Translations under genes and position numbers: made by a program
In this document: piece by piece, positions 13,711-26,513 of the stretch
Numbering within the stretch: the first letter of the stretch is position 1
How the letters are laid out: each line of letters starts with the position of its first letter
The notes under the pieces: generated by a model
Databases searched by the model: none
What the model saw: only the letters and a program-made list of their open reading frames with translations
Told to the model about the DNA's origin: nothing
Source of the DNA: Membranipora membranacea
Taxonomy: Eukaryota > Bryozoa > Gymnolaemata > Cheilostomatida > Membraniporidae
Assembly (NCBI GenBank): GCA_914767715.1
Contig: OU612069.1
Location: 17,107,387 to 17,171,386, forward strand
Reading direction: 5' to 3'
DNA: 64,000 nucleotides

Positions 13711-13835
13711 TTCTGTTTTACAGCCATGGATATCAGCTATAGGCTTATGAACAATTCTTCATCATATCTGGAGTTTATCTTATTCTTCAAAAGCTGAAGA
13801 TCATTACTTACAGAAATCTCTTCAAGAAGGTGCAA
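13711..13835 (+). pseudogene. Inverted partial copy of PCID2 intron 9/exon 10
   Basis: The stretch repeats PCID2 exon 10 (16614-16739) in the opposite orientation. It encodes [17 protein letters not shown] and [11 protein letters not shown], against the parent [17 protein letters not shown]. The intron acceptor (ttctgttttacag) is copied too, so this is a DNA-level duplication and not a retrocopy. About 17 bases are missing near the exon start, which breaks the frame. The donor has become gcaagt. Sequence at 13455-13490 also matches PCID2 intron 9 (16962-16998) in the matching order, so the duplicated block reaches at least from 13455 to 13835. Confidence 0.85.
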
Positions 13836-15042
13836 GTATAGCCAGGGGCAGATTTTCATCTGTGTTGAAGGGTGGCTTTATATGGCCAGGGGAGGCATTT
13901 TGTGATTTACATAGCCTTAAATTGGCTGAAACAGTGAACACATCATTCGTAGCTTTGTCAATTTATCCAGTAATAACTCAACTCAACTTTTACCAGTTGT
14001 TTGATAAGGCGTATGTATCTTTGAAAAAATGTATGTAATGCATTTGATGCACTTAACTAGCCGGTTAAATGCCACGTTGCCAATAGTTTATGATCTACAA
14101 ATTCTAACCCATCAACACTTGATGTATACTTATATCTATTGAGTGTCCATCCTGCCAATCTGAGCCTTTTCTGTTCCTTTATCAGTCCCGCAACATGCCC
14201 AACCCTGTCAGAGCGATGTATATCATATGCGAGATTATCCACATCTGGAATAACAAGAACCAAACCAAAACCAGGTGACCTGTTTAGCTCATAGTTTGAT
14301 GTGTAGTTCACGAAGTGACAACATCTTGCTATCAGAAAGAAATGAATTAAATGACGACATGGAATAGAGAACATACATCTACACAGTCAGCGAGATTGAA
14401 GAATTCCTTTGAAGTAAATCACAACGTACTCATACCTTCCAGAAACTCATTGGGACACATACACCTGATCCAACACCGAGATCATCAAGTGAACCATCTG
14501 TATAATCATTGATGTCGGAATCAGTTACACAAAACCTTGTCAGTCAATTGAGCCACCAAGACAATTGCAACCCACTGCCCAAAACCCCCTCCCTGCAGTT
14601 GTCAGTAAATTTTTATATCAATCAATTTGGCAGCAAAGATGATATAGATCACTGTCGTTCTTTAAAGTCAGGTTTATATGGATGTTTATTTTACATACTC
14701 CAAAAGTCTCCATGATATTCAAAGTATAAGATCGGTTTTGATATTGAAATATCATATTGTACATTTATAACTAGTCTTATAACATGACATAATAGATGAT
14801 GTCAATAGTTTCCATACAATATAATGTTGCATTATTGACTGTAGCACAAGAAGGTCAATAAATCACTTTATCTTAAAACAATGTCTGTGAGTGATTTATA
14901 CAGAGATAAAGAAATATTATGATGACGTTGTGGGCGAGTTACATGATGACTGGGAGAGGGTCTTTTACAGATATTCCATGAGAGTGCGTACTATAAGATG
15001 TCTATAAGACGGATGGTTACACGACATCTCTTCTACAGTGCG

Positions 15043-18000
15043 TTATAGCACTTCTGTGAGAGCAGGGAAGGGTTCCTGTTTGCTGAATACGACAGTTCTG
15101 TGGGCGTGTGAGATGTAGCCTTTAATCTTACCCTGTAACACAGTAAACAAAAATGTAAGTTAAAGTTAAAACATAGGTTAACAATCTGTGAACCCATAAT
15201 GTCCTGATGATTAGAAAAATGTTGGGTCAAAATCAGACGGTCATATTTCTACTGGCCAACAAATTGGTGGTGAAACATTGGTTGCCTTCAGATCACCATA
15301 AAGAAAATCAGATATCTATATGAACATGCAAAGCAAGTTTTTTTGTGGCAGCAAAGTTGAGTAAGTAGTTTCAGCTGTTACTCTGCTACTACAGCTAGCA
15401 GACCCCTAGAAACTCTTAAATCCACTGATCCTGACATGCTCTTTTCAGGTTTTTCAATGTTTTAAGATCATAAAATAATATTTTGATTAATTTTCCTTTT
15501 GCTGGCAGCATTTTTAACAATTAGCTGCTTATTGAGCAACATTATGTAAGATACAATATTACCACTGCGATCAACATAAAGAACTCCACTAGAATTAACT
15601 GTCCAGCCTTTACCACCCAATTTAGTAACTGTAAGTGAAAAATAGGAGGAGGCTGCCACCAAACTAACAGGTTTGTTTTATTATATGAAAAGTTGGTATA
15701 TTATCCCAGTAAATCAAATACTGTGAGTTCGTAGGGCAAATAAAGATTACCAAAAAATGAAAATTGTGGAAAATAGGAATTAGCTTTTTTTCAATTATTT
15801 TAGCAAGGATCTTTGTGTATCATAGTGGTCAGGGGGAGGCAATAAATCACTATGATCCACTATGATCCAAATTTTCAGAGTTTGCAGCAGTTTTACTGCA
15901 GTTAGGTTCACAGGCTGTTATATTTCATATGCCTTAATGACTTTTCAGCCTGAGATCTTTAAAACCATACCAAACATGGCCTAGTAGCACTGTCACTTTA
16001 AAATCCCTATATGAGAGAAAAACTGAAACCAAAAGACAATTTTGAGCCTAATGATTACATACCTCATATATAAGATTAGCAACGATACATTCAGCCTCAT
16101 CTATATCGATATCTTCATACTTCATAAGCTGTAGAGCAGATAGGAATGAGCTGACTGGTAACTGATGTGTCTTCAGTAATATCCATCTGTAGTATAGTCA
16201 AGAATTAATAAAAGTGTGGTGATTAACGTAAAAATTGTAAGAATGTATAAGAATTACTGATCTGATTCGTTGTGTGTATTTTTCTGATCGATAATGCATG
16301 AATCGATTCATAAAGCCATCATCTTCAATATCAATTTGATGGTCAGATAAATTGATTTTTATCTACCCTAGGGGAGAAAATGTTAGCTAGAGTTTAGTAG
16401 AGCTTGGTAGAGGGTGAGTGGAAGTTAGCCAGTGCTATAGCAAAGTAAAGAGTGTGTGCAAATTATAGCAAGGCTTTTGTCTATTTGAAGCAAGCTCAAA
16501 ATGGAGAATTTTTCCGGCTGCAATAACATTATTCCCTTTAGATGTTTATTATTCCCACTAATGTCCCATATATTTAAGTAAACATGGCTGAGAAGTATGC
16601 ATTAGCAACTTACACTTTCTTGAAGAGATTTCTGTACGTAATAATCTTCAGTTTTTCCAGTATAAGATAAACTCCGGATTTGATGAAGAATTGTTCGTGA
16701 GCTTGTAAAGCCTCAGTTAACTTCAGCAGATTTCCATGTCTGTAAAACAGAAATAATTTATGAAGAATGATACAATGTGGGCTAAGTACCAAGGCTCACA
16801 TTGGGTAGGGATAATGGCTATTCATGTTGAATTTGAGGATGCCTACAAACGATTTAGCAGATATGATGGGTATCATATTATATAATATAAAAAAGGTTTG
16901 TATAATATATCCAAGTACGACCATCTAGACCTCTGAATATGATGCGTGCCAAATATCTAGAAAGTTGTCCTCTCTCTGACATTAAGAAGACAACTCCGAA
17001 GTATGCACCATGCATTTATTGCTAGTTATTCCCTAATTTCTTGTAAGGGTAAGCTGAATGAATGAATATTTGTGCAGATAGTAACCAGTAATCCAATATT
17101 CCCTTAACCACAAGTAGGTTTGACAAGTTTGGAGTTATCAGAGCTTAGGAGGTCATTTTTGCTTCATTCAAGTGTTCAGGTTCATTCAATATGATCGCTA
17201 GTGATTACACGGAGTATGTTTTTTTTTTAAATTTAGTTAAAATTGCAAGTTTTTGTCTCTGTCTGAAGACGCCAAGCTGCTCTCAGTTTGCAGGCAGGTC
17301 AGAGCACACCTGGGGCGTCAATTGAGCCCAGGAGTCAATAGACTGCAGCGGGTTTCGAACCCGAGACCTCCAACGCTTGCGCGTTAGAGGGCAGGCGCTC
17401 TAACCAACTGCGCTACCTCCTATCCCTAGGGTTAGTAGTAGAGGCAAAAGATTGAATAGTAAATGGTATTCACCTCACAGCATCAGCGACATCCGAGAAC
17501 TGAGTAAGATCATACTTCTGTAAAGCTTGTTTACTTGGCAGTCTACCCTATAATGGAGATTACACAGCTTAACAGCATAACAAATTTATACTACAGTATT
17601 CTCTGTTCTTGAATTGTCATCATGGTTTCAGATGAAGCCAACTGAGATGTTAGTGAATGAAAAATCTCCAACATTGTCATTAACTCAGGTGAGTTCATAC
17701 ACAAGGACAACTTTAAATTTTACTGTGTTTTAACTGCTAGACCGGTAGAATGTTGAAATATCACAGCGAGGTCAGGCTAGGTTGTGGGGCGGATTTTCTT
17801 TGCACATTTTCATCTGGGTGCAAACAATGCAGTGGGATTCGAACCAAACTGCAGTCATCTTTAATGCAAGGTAGCTATGAAAGTAAACCAAGATCAGAAA
17901 AATTGCCCACTCACCATCAACATTTTGACAGGTAGCAGAGATATGAGGATGAGCCTCTTATTGGCCCGAGATATTCTGTGGCAGCGCTCAAAAGCAAAGG

Positions 18001-21000
18001 TAAGATACTCGTCCGCTGACTTAAAATCATTCTCAAACATACACTTCCTTCCTACATAGTATCTGTGAGCAGAAAATAAAACAGAGGTGGCTATCTCTTA
18101 GTAGTCATTCGATGATCATATTATTGTTAGCATCATATTCTTCAGATTGCAAGGTTTTGTCTTCCTTGCAAACCCGAACAATTTATAGTGGACTGATCAT
18201 CTTCATTAAACCACTGCTGACACAGCTGGGCTTCGCCCAGCAGAGCTACCACTGAAAAGTTTAAATAGAGAGTTGTGGCATCAAAACATCTAGCTTTGCA
18301 TGGAGTTATATGAGTTATAAGATATGAGCTCTCAAAAAGTAAGGAGTATCTTCTTCCCCAGCTATCCGCCATTAGTGATGACAAAAGTTGACCCTGACCA
18401 ATCAGGTGCCTTTAAAATCTAGCTGAGATCCATCGCTAATAAAGTTGTTGGATCTCAGCTAGATTTTAAAGGCACCTGATTGGTCAGGGTCCACTTTTGT
18501 CATCACCATTGGCGGGTGGCTGGGGAAGAAGATACTCCTTACTTTTTGAGAGCTCAAATAACACCATGCAAAGCGACTGGCTAGATGTTTTGATGCCACA
18601 ACTCTCTTTTTAAATTTATCACTGATGGCTCTGCTAAGCAAAGCCAAGCTGTGTCAGCAGTGGATAGACACTCGAAATACATGTTTGAGTTGCTGACGAT
18701 GAATATCTATAATATAATCATATCAGAGACTATAGATAATATATCCATAGTCTCTGATCATATTACATATATAATATTGCTGTCTGTCAGGGTTAACAAT
18801 GAAGGACGCTGATGTGCCTGCAAAGGAAGTGTTTTATAGTGGCGATTAGGTTTCCAAGTCATTAGTGGCACTCTTCAACCAGTGACAGTCGTAACCCAGC
18901 GTGAAGCATATCTGCTATCATGGCTGGAGCTGCAGTGCCGACGCTGAACAATGGTGCTTTTAAATCCTTCGAGAGAACACAGGTTGAAACAACAAAAACC
19001 TCATTGACAGACATATAAAGTATGAAAGATTCAATATGTTGTTCTTAGGGACTGGGAGACACCCTAGATTCATTGATTGTTAGCGTACAATAAAAGTCAG
19101 GGAGATAATTGACATGTTATTCTTGTTGAGCGCTAAATTAGTTCAGAAGATTGGTACCCCAAATGCAGGATTAAATTTCTAGCAGTTAGGTCTTGCGAAT
19201 TGTCATGCCTTCTTTCATAGGACAATGTCAGGAGTTGTCTTACTCTATAGGGGGCTGAACAGATAAGATGATGAATTTCGACATGGGGGTAGCTCACACC
19301 TAGTGGTATGGTAGTCAGCGCAATACAGATAGAAACAAAATATTGCCCATATTTCATAAACCTAACAAATAAACCTCCCTGTATGTGACTAGCTGGGAGA
19401 GTGAGAATTTATCTTTGATAGGAAGACTATCTATAGCCCTGGTGAGAGGTTTACACAGATGTAGCTTGTTTATCTAAAAGTAGAACAAAGATTGTTCATA
19501 ACTCCATACATACAATAATGTACAGTATCAGGAAGCACTGGACTAGTAAAATTATAATAGCCTCAAATTGATGTGTGATGGGACTTCAGAAATTACGTAC
19601 ATGCAACTGTCATGCCTGTAGGGAAACAGTCTACGCACTCAGACTGCAAATATAGTATAGACCACTTGTGATACCCTGTTATCAAAGGTGCCGCTATCTA
19701 GACACATTCCAGAGTCTAAACAATTAGACTTGAGACTAAGTAGACATGTATATGTAGCCCATCAGCTTGTGTCAATAATTTGAATATTACATATACAGAT
19801 GACTAGAGACTATGAAATGTGTACAAATGTAGCATTGCTCGTTATCCACTTTCATATGAGATATCTTGAAGAAAATGGCATCATATATACATGTATAGAA
19901 AAGTAATTCATCAATTTTGACCAATTACATATCTCAACTCAACTGTGATGGGTATAGTTTGAGTATGCTTACCCTGAAGTAAATCTTGAAGAGCTGGTTT
20001 ACAAGATTCAACATTCCCCACTTTTTAGAGTTTGCTGGTGCAGATCGGCTGTAAAAAACAAACAAAGTTATGTATGTAATCATCTAAACTGAATTAACAA
20101 GATATTGAAGTTATCCTACATCAGTTAGGTTTCCATCGCTAGCAAATTGGGCAAATTAGTGTATACTATCAGGGACAGCCATAGACATAAAAATGCTGTG
20201 TATATTCATGGGGTAAGCTATCTTATCTATATTTGAAGTTGTCTATACTTGAAGCTACCTTTCTATGCTTGCTATATAGGCCTTATCCTCAGCCAATATT
20301 GATATCAGCTGCCTGCTATAGATATTTGATTCTACCCAAACATTGATATTCAATAAGTTTGATGATCAGCCTGTTAACAGGTAGAGTAGGTTAAGTAAAG
20401 ATAGATGAAAAACCAAATAAAACCGATGCCAATACCCGAATACCTGATGCACTGACGATTAGACCCAATTTACATCAGTGCCTTCATACTACCAATTCAA
20501 AGAAATATTGTAACAGTGACTTCTCACCATGTCGGGCTGGAACGAGTTGGATCCAGTTTACCTGCATACTAGTTGCTCTCCCTCCACTAGTCACCCCAGT
20601 GGCTGGCGGGTTGACGAGTGGAGGGGGAGAAACTCCGAATGCAGATAACTGGATAAGACTTTGTCTAACCAATGAGGGAGTTCATTGGTCTAATGTCTGG
20701 CAATTGATGCTCCATCCAGCAGGTATCATATTTTATCTGCACTAAGGTTGTAAAACTGACCTGTCACTAGCACAGACCCTGAAGCAGGCCATCAGACCAT
20801 CAGCTGCTTTCTCCAACATCTCACCTTTCTTAGATGTGTGAAATTTACGAGCTCTCTGTGTCTCTGCCTGAAAGATACAGATTAAATTAAACTTTATTTA
20901 ATAGGAATATAAAACTCATCTGATTCAATGCCAATGGAATTTAATGCACTCTTTCAATTTCATTTGCAGAATGATTCATAGTATCCAATATCACCGGTAT

Positions 21001-23143
21001 GGCCATAAATAGCCATGTGTTGGCGAAAGATGCTATGGCCTTCCCCTCAGCATACTTTAGGCTATGATCTATTGACATGTACATTGAAAGCTTGTTTTAT
21101 AAAGCTATATGGGAGTGGGAGTGTTATTCAGGTAAACTTAGAAAAATACTGAAGATGAAGATCAAGTATTATTAATTTTGCCGGGATTGAGGTGCCCTGC
21201 TTCTATGGGTGCACGGATATATCAGAATAGGGGAGCATATCAGTTTGAGATAACTATTATCAACATCGGTTTGACGCACAAAGGAGTAGTTTTCCATTGT
21301 TGATAGACTTGGAATGATCCGCTTGAAAAAAAGCCCAGAAATGATATAACTAAGGAAATTTCATATAACAGCATCATGATCAGGCAATGATGCATTTCAC
21401 AGCAGGTATGAGCACTCACCGACAAGGCAAATAGCCTGAGATCGATACACAGAACGAACATGATAGGTAGAGCCCAGTTCTCATCCTTCATCGCCTGCAT
21501 AGCCTTCGAGAATGCTGTCACAGCCGCTGCCTGACATCCGAAAGCTTCAATAAAGTTGTGATTACTAACCGCCCATAGAGCTCTAAAAATTAAAATGAAA
21601 ACACTCGCATGAGAATGTAACTCCAAATAATGACAACTTTATAAAAAAAAAGCCAGGAAGACAGCAGCAGCCAAGTTACTACATCTATGAATGAGTAAGC
21701 AATTCTTTGCAGTAACTTATAAAATTGCCAGAAGGAACAGGTCTAAGTAGTAGAGTACAGCAGTTGCATATGATTGAAACCCAGGCACTCTCAGCCATAT
21801 TGAGACCTGATGTAAATAGTATTATAGTTGAGTGCAGAATCTGCTAATCTGTGAACCAATTTTATCGGGCAAACAGTATGTCAAATCAAGTTTATCACAG
21901 TATATTTCTAAGCAAAATCCTCCAAACCAGTCCCACCCCTTGGCAATGTGTTGTCACTGATTGGCTGTTGTGTGGGTATGAGAGCCAATGCCAGGTCACT
22001 GAATGTACCCGTCGACATATAGTGAATGTAAAACCGAGTACTTTCACTTCATCTTGATAGGTACTTTCTAACCAGTAGCAACAGGCTTTGCTCTAACAAC
22101 CCTCCGCCAATCAAAGCCCAGCCCAAACCCTCCTCACAAGACACAAAATGAAGCAAACAATGTTGATATATGATTTAATTTCTGACTAAGCAACAGACAG
22201 AGATATTCACAGAGTAAATATTTAGCCTGACCTTATGTGAGCAGCTACTATCTCATCCCAGGGCTGTCTGAGGATCTGTTCACATTTCTGTTCAGGATTC
22301 TGTAGCTGTAGTCGAGGGTTGTTGATGTGTGGATGTTTGAACGATAGCAAAGGCTAAAGAAACAGAAAAGATTAGAGAATTAGCGAACCGGAGAACTAGC
22401 AGGCTCTATGCTGATAAATTGTCTCATGGTGCAAGCTAAACAACGCTGCATTTTGCAGCCTTGCTTTAATTTCAAGTTTGCAAGCTATTAGATTGCGACA
22501 GAGAGCTATAGGATGGCTGCATGCGCCATTGCCAAATATTTCAATTCGGATGGCATTACAGTGTCATGAACTTGTGTGCCATTCTGCTCATTCCGTTTCA
22601 GTCCACCGCTGTAACCCTTATTATAACAGTCTGTTCGCATGAGGTGATCGGGTGCTAAGATCAACCATTTAGTGATATTGTTGTTAATGTAATGCTTCCA
22701 ACATTGACCTGGGATATTATTTACGGCTTGGTAGTTCAGATGTGAAGGAATAAGAAATTGAACTCAGTTATTAGTAAGACATATTTACCGCTAGATTTAG
22801 TCCATCTCGGTCATCAAGGCAATCAGAAACCTACAGAGACGAACAATAACAAGCGTTAAATCGGTTACCTAGGTCTAGGTCCTCGATTCTAATAGACATC
22901 TCTTTTTGGTGAATTTCAAGGTAGATCTTTATGATATAAGCTTCTCTTGCATGACATTCACCTTAAATTAAAGCAATGGGAAAAACAGCAAGGAGCTTGA
23001 AAATATGTCTCTTTCAAGATTGTTCAGCCCAAATCATTAATGAATGAATGAAAAGGTAAGATCGCCAGAGTCAAAGTTTGCGATCGACTATAATACAGGT
23101 AACTTACATGAGAAAGGTAGGAGTTCAGTGTGGTGTGCGCCAT
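15043..23143 (-). CDS. PCID2: PCI domain-containing protein 2 (TREX-2 subunit), 12 exons
   Basis: Exons (minus strand): 23108-23143, 22789-22830, 22232-22353, 21420-21582, 20761-20867, 19973-20048, 19379-19473, 17915-18062, 17474-17547, 16614-16739, 16063-16186 and 15043-15132. They total 1203 nt, giving 400 residues plus TAA; human PCID2 is 399. The protein starts [10 protein letters not shown], carries DENWALPIM and [17 protein letters not shown] in the middle, and [17 protein letters not shown] near the C-terminus, all close to PCID2. The C-terminal half should be the PCI winged-helix domain. In known systems PCID2 works in the TREX-2 mRNA-export complex at the nuclear pore with GANP, DSS1 and ENY2. 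All donors are GT and all acceptors AG, except that exon 7 must end at 19379 to keep frame and is then followed by GG instead of GT. A possible polyA signal (AATAAA on the minus strand) lies at 14685-14690. Introns hold a SINE and a foldback element. Confidence 0.97.
17262..17424 (-). mobile_element. tRNA-derived SINE, family A, copy 1 in PCID2 intron 9
   Basis: Minus strand: GGTAGCGCAGTTGGTTAGAG (A box) and GGTTCGAAACC (B box) give a clear tRNA-like head, but the acceptor arms do not pair, so it is not a tRNA gene. The tail CCCCAGGTGTGCTCTGACC is shared with the copy at 48833. The element ends near an A-rich stretch on the minus strand. Confidence 0.85.
18205..18662. mobile_element. Foldback element (long imperfect inverted repeat) in a PCID2 intron
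   Basis: Two arms of about 220 and 215 bases run outward from a short centre near 18438. The outer tips are CCACTGCTGACACAGCT and its complement. The inner arms share GCACCTGATTGGTCAGGGT and AAGTAAGGAGTATCTTCTTC. A few indels separate the arms. It lies in the intron between exons 8 and 7 of PCID2. No coding potential is recognised. Confidence 0.85.
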
Positions 23144-24245
23144 GCCTCAACCTGTCGTCCAATGTGGTTCAGATTCTTCCACTGCTCTTCCTGTGCAATT
23201 CGATCTGCAATCACACATAGGGCTTTTTATATATAGAATAATGATGGGCAAGTTATTTACATTGTAATCCAGAGGTCTACTGCAAAACAAGGTAGCTGGC
23301 AATGTTAGACTAGATCAAAAGTTAGTCTAATTTTGCAATAAACCCTGTGTTTGGCAGTAAGCTAAGGGTTAACTCCTTGCAAAATTTTCCTCAAATTTCT
23401 CCTTCTCCCATCCAATAAGACAGATTACCTGAATCACGCGTGAGCAAAGCATTTCTGCAGCATCATGATATCATGGGGGGGGGGGGGGCTGATCGCCAGG
23501 ATCCTTTTGCATAACCTTTAGGTTCAGGGAAAAGGACCTAATAACTCAATAGGCTTGTACTTGAGATAATGCTGAGTGGTAGTTAAACCGTGTGTTAGGT
23601 CTTCATAGGAGAGAGAGCGAGGGGAAGGAAGTGACATCGATCGATGATCGCCCCATATGCCCGACGGATGGTATAAGTGAGCAATTGATATCGGATTGTA
23701 CATGTCTGCAGTGCCCCTGAGCACAAATCAATTACAACAAATAATCATAACCTAGCAGCGTCACTCAGCAATGAACAACAATGAAGGTACAGCCGTCACT
23801 CCTTTCATTGCTCATTGCTGCTTGGCACTGCTAGGTTTGCAACCTGAAAAAACTAACTTAATCCTGTAAGTTAAAAGGTCAAGTTCATTACAGACAGGTA
23901 AGTTGGAAAGAATGTAAATTGTAAATGTAGAGAAATAAGAGTTGTGGACTCCCTGACACTAATCAAAGATCTCCAAATCAATTGAATTACGTTTCTGTAT
24001 CAACTTGATAAATAGAATCCTGCAGAATAATGATAACTTACATCACTTACATCAACTTGCATCAAAGACGACATCACGCTAGACCATCTAGGGGGGCGTA
24101 AGGGGCGTGCCTCAGTTTTGGGACATAACTACATAGGGATTGGACATTGCTCCAGAATACCATCCCATGGGTATGGCATTTGGGTTCAGAGCAGGTACAA
24201 GTACCCATTCAGTAGGGCATCAGTAGTATTGTCCTCTGATTGTCC
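23144..24245. other. Upstream region of PCID2
   Basis: This should hold the PCID2 promoter, but no TATA box or other element can be supported. It contains a run of 14 G at 23475-23488 and the hairpin at 23749. Confidence 0.4.
23749..23836. repeat. Imperfect hairpin
   Basis: CCTAGCAGCGTCACTCAGCA and the opposing arm TGCTGCTTGGCACTGCTAGG pair with several mismatches. The inner part (CAATGAACAACAATGAAGG) also pairs with CCTTTCATTGCTCATTG. It may be an old MITE. Confidence 0.6.
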
Positions 24246-24720
24246 TTAGATATTCACATCCCTTATTGTCCGGGGCAGAAAACAGTTCCCTGTGGCAGCG
24301 ATAGACCGTGGCTCGTTCCGTGTTTGTGATCTTGTCGAGACTGTAGTATGGGGCTGGTTTATTATTTCATCGTAGGATGTGCAGAGTGCAGGGTGTGCCT
24401 CCTCTCTTGACAGTACCTTATTTAGGAGCTTTACCCTGGAGTTCTTCCGCCGAAGATCTAGCTGTTCCAGCTGCAATTTCTCCTTTGCTTCCGTAACAGC
24501 CCTCCTCCCATTCAATCCACAGATCATTCTCACACCTTGGTTTTGCACAATCTCGAGTGCCTCAATCTCCCTCTTTGTGGAAGGATCCCAGGCACAGGGA
24601 CCATATTCCAGATGAGGAAGGCAGAGAGACTTGTATGCAATCAGTCTGGCTCTCTCCGGTGCCCAGTAGAGAGCTCGTCTGATCATCCCAATCTGCTTTC
24701 TGGCGCTGCAGATTATAATA
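24246..24720 (-). mobile_element. 5'-truncated CR1/L2-like non-LTR retrotransposon, reverse transcriptase C-terminus
   Basis: An open frame of 146 codons encodes LIAYKSLCLPHLEYGPCAWDP, then EIEALEIVQNQGVRMICGL and LQLEQLDLRRKNSRVKLL. This matches the region after the reverse transcriptase of CR1/Jockey/L2-type elements, where LVRPHLEY and CVWDP motifs are usual. Catalytic RT motifs are absent, so it is a dead 5'-truncated copy. The frame is still open, so insertion may be fairly recent, or a short frame survived by chance. Confidence 0.85.
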
Positions 24721-24860
24721 TAAGTTTGAGCAAGGAGTAACTCCTTGGTTTGAGATCAACAACAACGACCACAGCAAAATAAAAACTCCAGGGGGCGGTC
24801 AAACATTGCCAAAGTACGGGCTTCGTGAGTAGACCTGCCTATGGATCAATCAGTTCCATT

Positions 24861-24931
24861 CATAGGACTGCCGCAGATCCTGATTTTGGGCTTGGTGCAA
24901 GCCCAAAATCAGGAACTGCGGCAGTCCTATG
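24861..24931. mobile_element. 34-bp hairpin element flanked by direct repeats
   Basis: Two 34-base arms (24861-24894 and 24898-24931) differ at one position and are separated by the 3-base loop gtg. GTTCCATTC lies on both sides as a direct repeat, which looks like a target-site duplication or a duplicated flank. Confidence 0.75.
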
Positions 24932-25735
24932 GTTCCATTCATTCATTCAGAATCAAAATAATGCAGCAGTGAAACAACATACTATTATTTTGAAGAATGG
25001 AAGCTGTGAACCTAAATAGGGAGTTCATTGCTCTCAATCTAAGTTGTAATATTGGCCCCCAGCCACAGCAGGGAGTTCCATATTCCCTGCCCACAGGAAA
25101 GGTCGAAATATTATGATAATTCATTAGAGTTGTGCCATCATTCATAGAAAGAAAAGTTTTTTTCACATAATTTCTGAATAAATGTGCTAGTTTGGCTCAC
25201 TCAGGGAATTTCGTAGTTCGTAATCCATAATTGATTTGAGGAGAGCGATATATAGCCCATGTTTGATTTATAGCCTGTATTTGTTGATTAGCTGTGATTT
25301 TGGTCATACATACAGGGTAGACCGAAAATCACCCGATTTTGGCTATTATTTGATATTTCAGTAAGAGAGCAACTCCCAATAGCCCGGAATTGTGTACAAT
25401 ACAGGTAAAAAATATTTATGTGATAAAGAGCCCACGCACCTATAACCAGTTGGAGAGGTTGCTCACAAAAATGGCACGAAACAGGTCTATATTTCCGCTT
25501 CCTTTGTATACAAAAACATACTATTTATGTGAAAATATTTCTCTGTAACTGAGTGAGTGTGATCCACCAGTATAAGACAGCAAGTATTAGATACTATGAC
25601 TACTGGTGTAAGAATTGTGATACTGGTTTATATACTACTGATTATGATACTTATGTGCAATTAAGTGAGGCCATAGCCGTATCAGCTTGCTCGCATCATC
25701 TCTAGTCTTTGTGGCAAATGTGTGCTAAACCATAG

Positions 25736-25833
25736 CATAGGCATCTGGAGTTACAAGCATGTCCAGTATCAACCACCCCCTTTCCCTCGGGGGTGGTTGA
25801 TACTGGACATGCTTGTAACTCCAGATGCCTATG
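25736..25833. mobile_element. 45-bp perfect hairpin element flanked by direct repeats
   Basis: The arms 25736-25780 and 25789-25833 are perfect reverse complements around an 8-base loop (tttccctc). TGTGCTAAACC occurs on both flanks. The lack of mismatches implies recent origin or constraint on the stem. The stem could form a long RNA hairpin if transcribed. Confidence 0.85.
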
Positions 25834-26513
25834 TGCTAAACCTACTACTCTACATGTTTCAGCAGTAGCTAGCAGCTATCAAGTAGTTCAAATCAAAGAT
25901 GAGAGAGAGAGACACTAAAACCAATCATCATTTCCTAACCAATGAGAAGGAATTCATTGTCCTAACTACTAATATAAAGTAAACTATCATAAATAAATCA
26001 TAAGGCAGTGCATATCAAACCATCCACTCCAGTGTCCATCAATCATAAACATATGCACAGCTACCTTTACAACAAGGAAGTATGTCAACTTTAGCCTACA
26101 ATGCCATTCTAATAGTAGGGCGGTTGATCTTGGAAATTGATAGTCAAATTACACGAATGTCAGTATTGTAACTTCAGATGCCCTCACTTCTATCAATTAA
26201 ATCAACAATGAGTAGCTAGTAATAGTACTCAAAATCTAGCCAGTCAGTCTATTAGTATAATATGATTGAGTGAGTGATATATTCATGAGGCCTCGCAAAC
26301 TTACTTTCTTCTGTTTGACATGGGTAAAGCATGACTGTAACAAGTGCATCATACTAGCATGTGCTCATGACAAATCAGTTGCGGCAATGCTTTAACTGAA
26401 GAATTGGATACTGCGGATAAATTACTGTGCCAAGTGACAGTGGATTGTGTGCAAATGAATGTTTGTTGATCTTATGTTATCCAGGATCCAGTCCAAGTTA
26501 ATTTGGATTGCAT

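Noticed and set aside
14057-14508. Minus-strand frame with LVLVIPDVDNLAYDIHRSD and a nearby exon-like stretch ending in VCVPMSFWK before a good donor
   Set aside because: It looks somewhat coding, but I recognise no family and could not build a consistent exon chain; it may be part of a short unknown gene.
17343-17424. Possible tRNA gene on the minus strand
   Set aside because: The A and B boxes are good, but the acceptor stem does not pair and the sequence continues into a SINE body shared with 48833.
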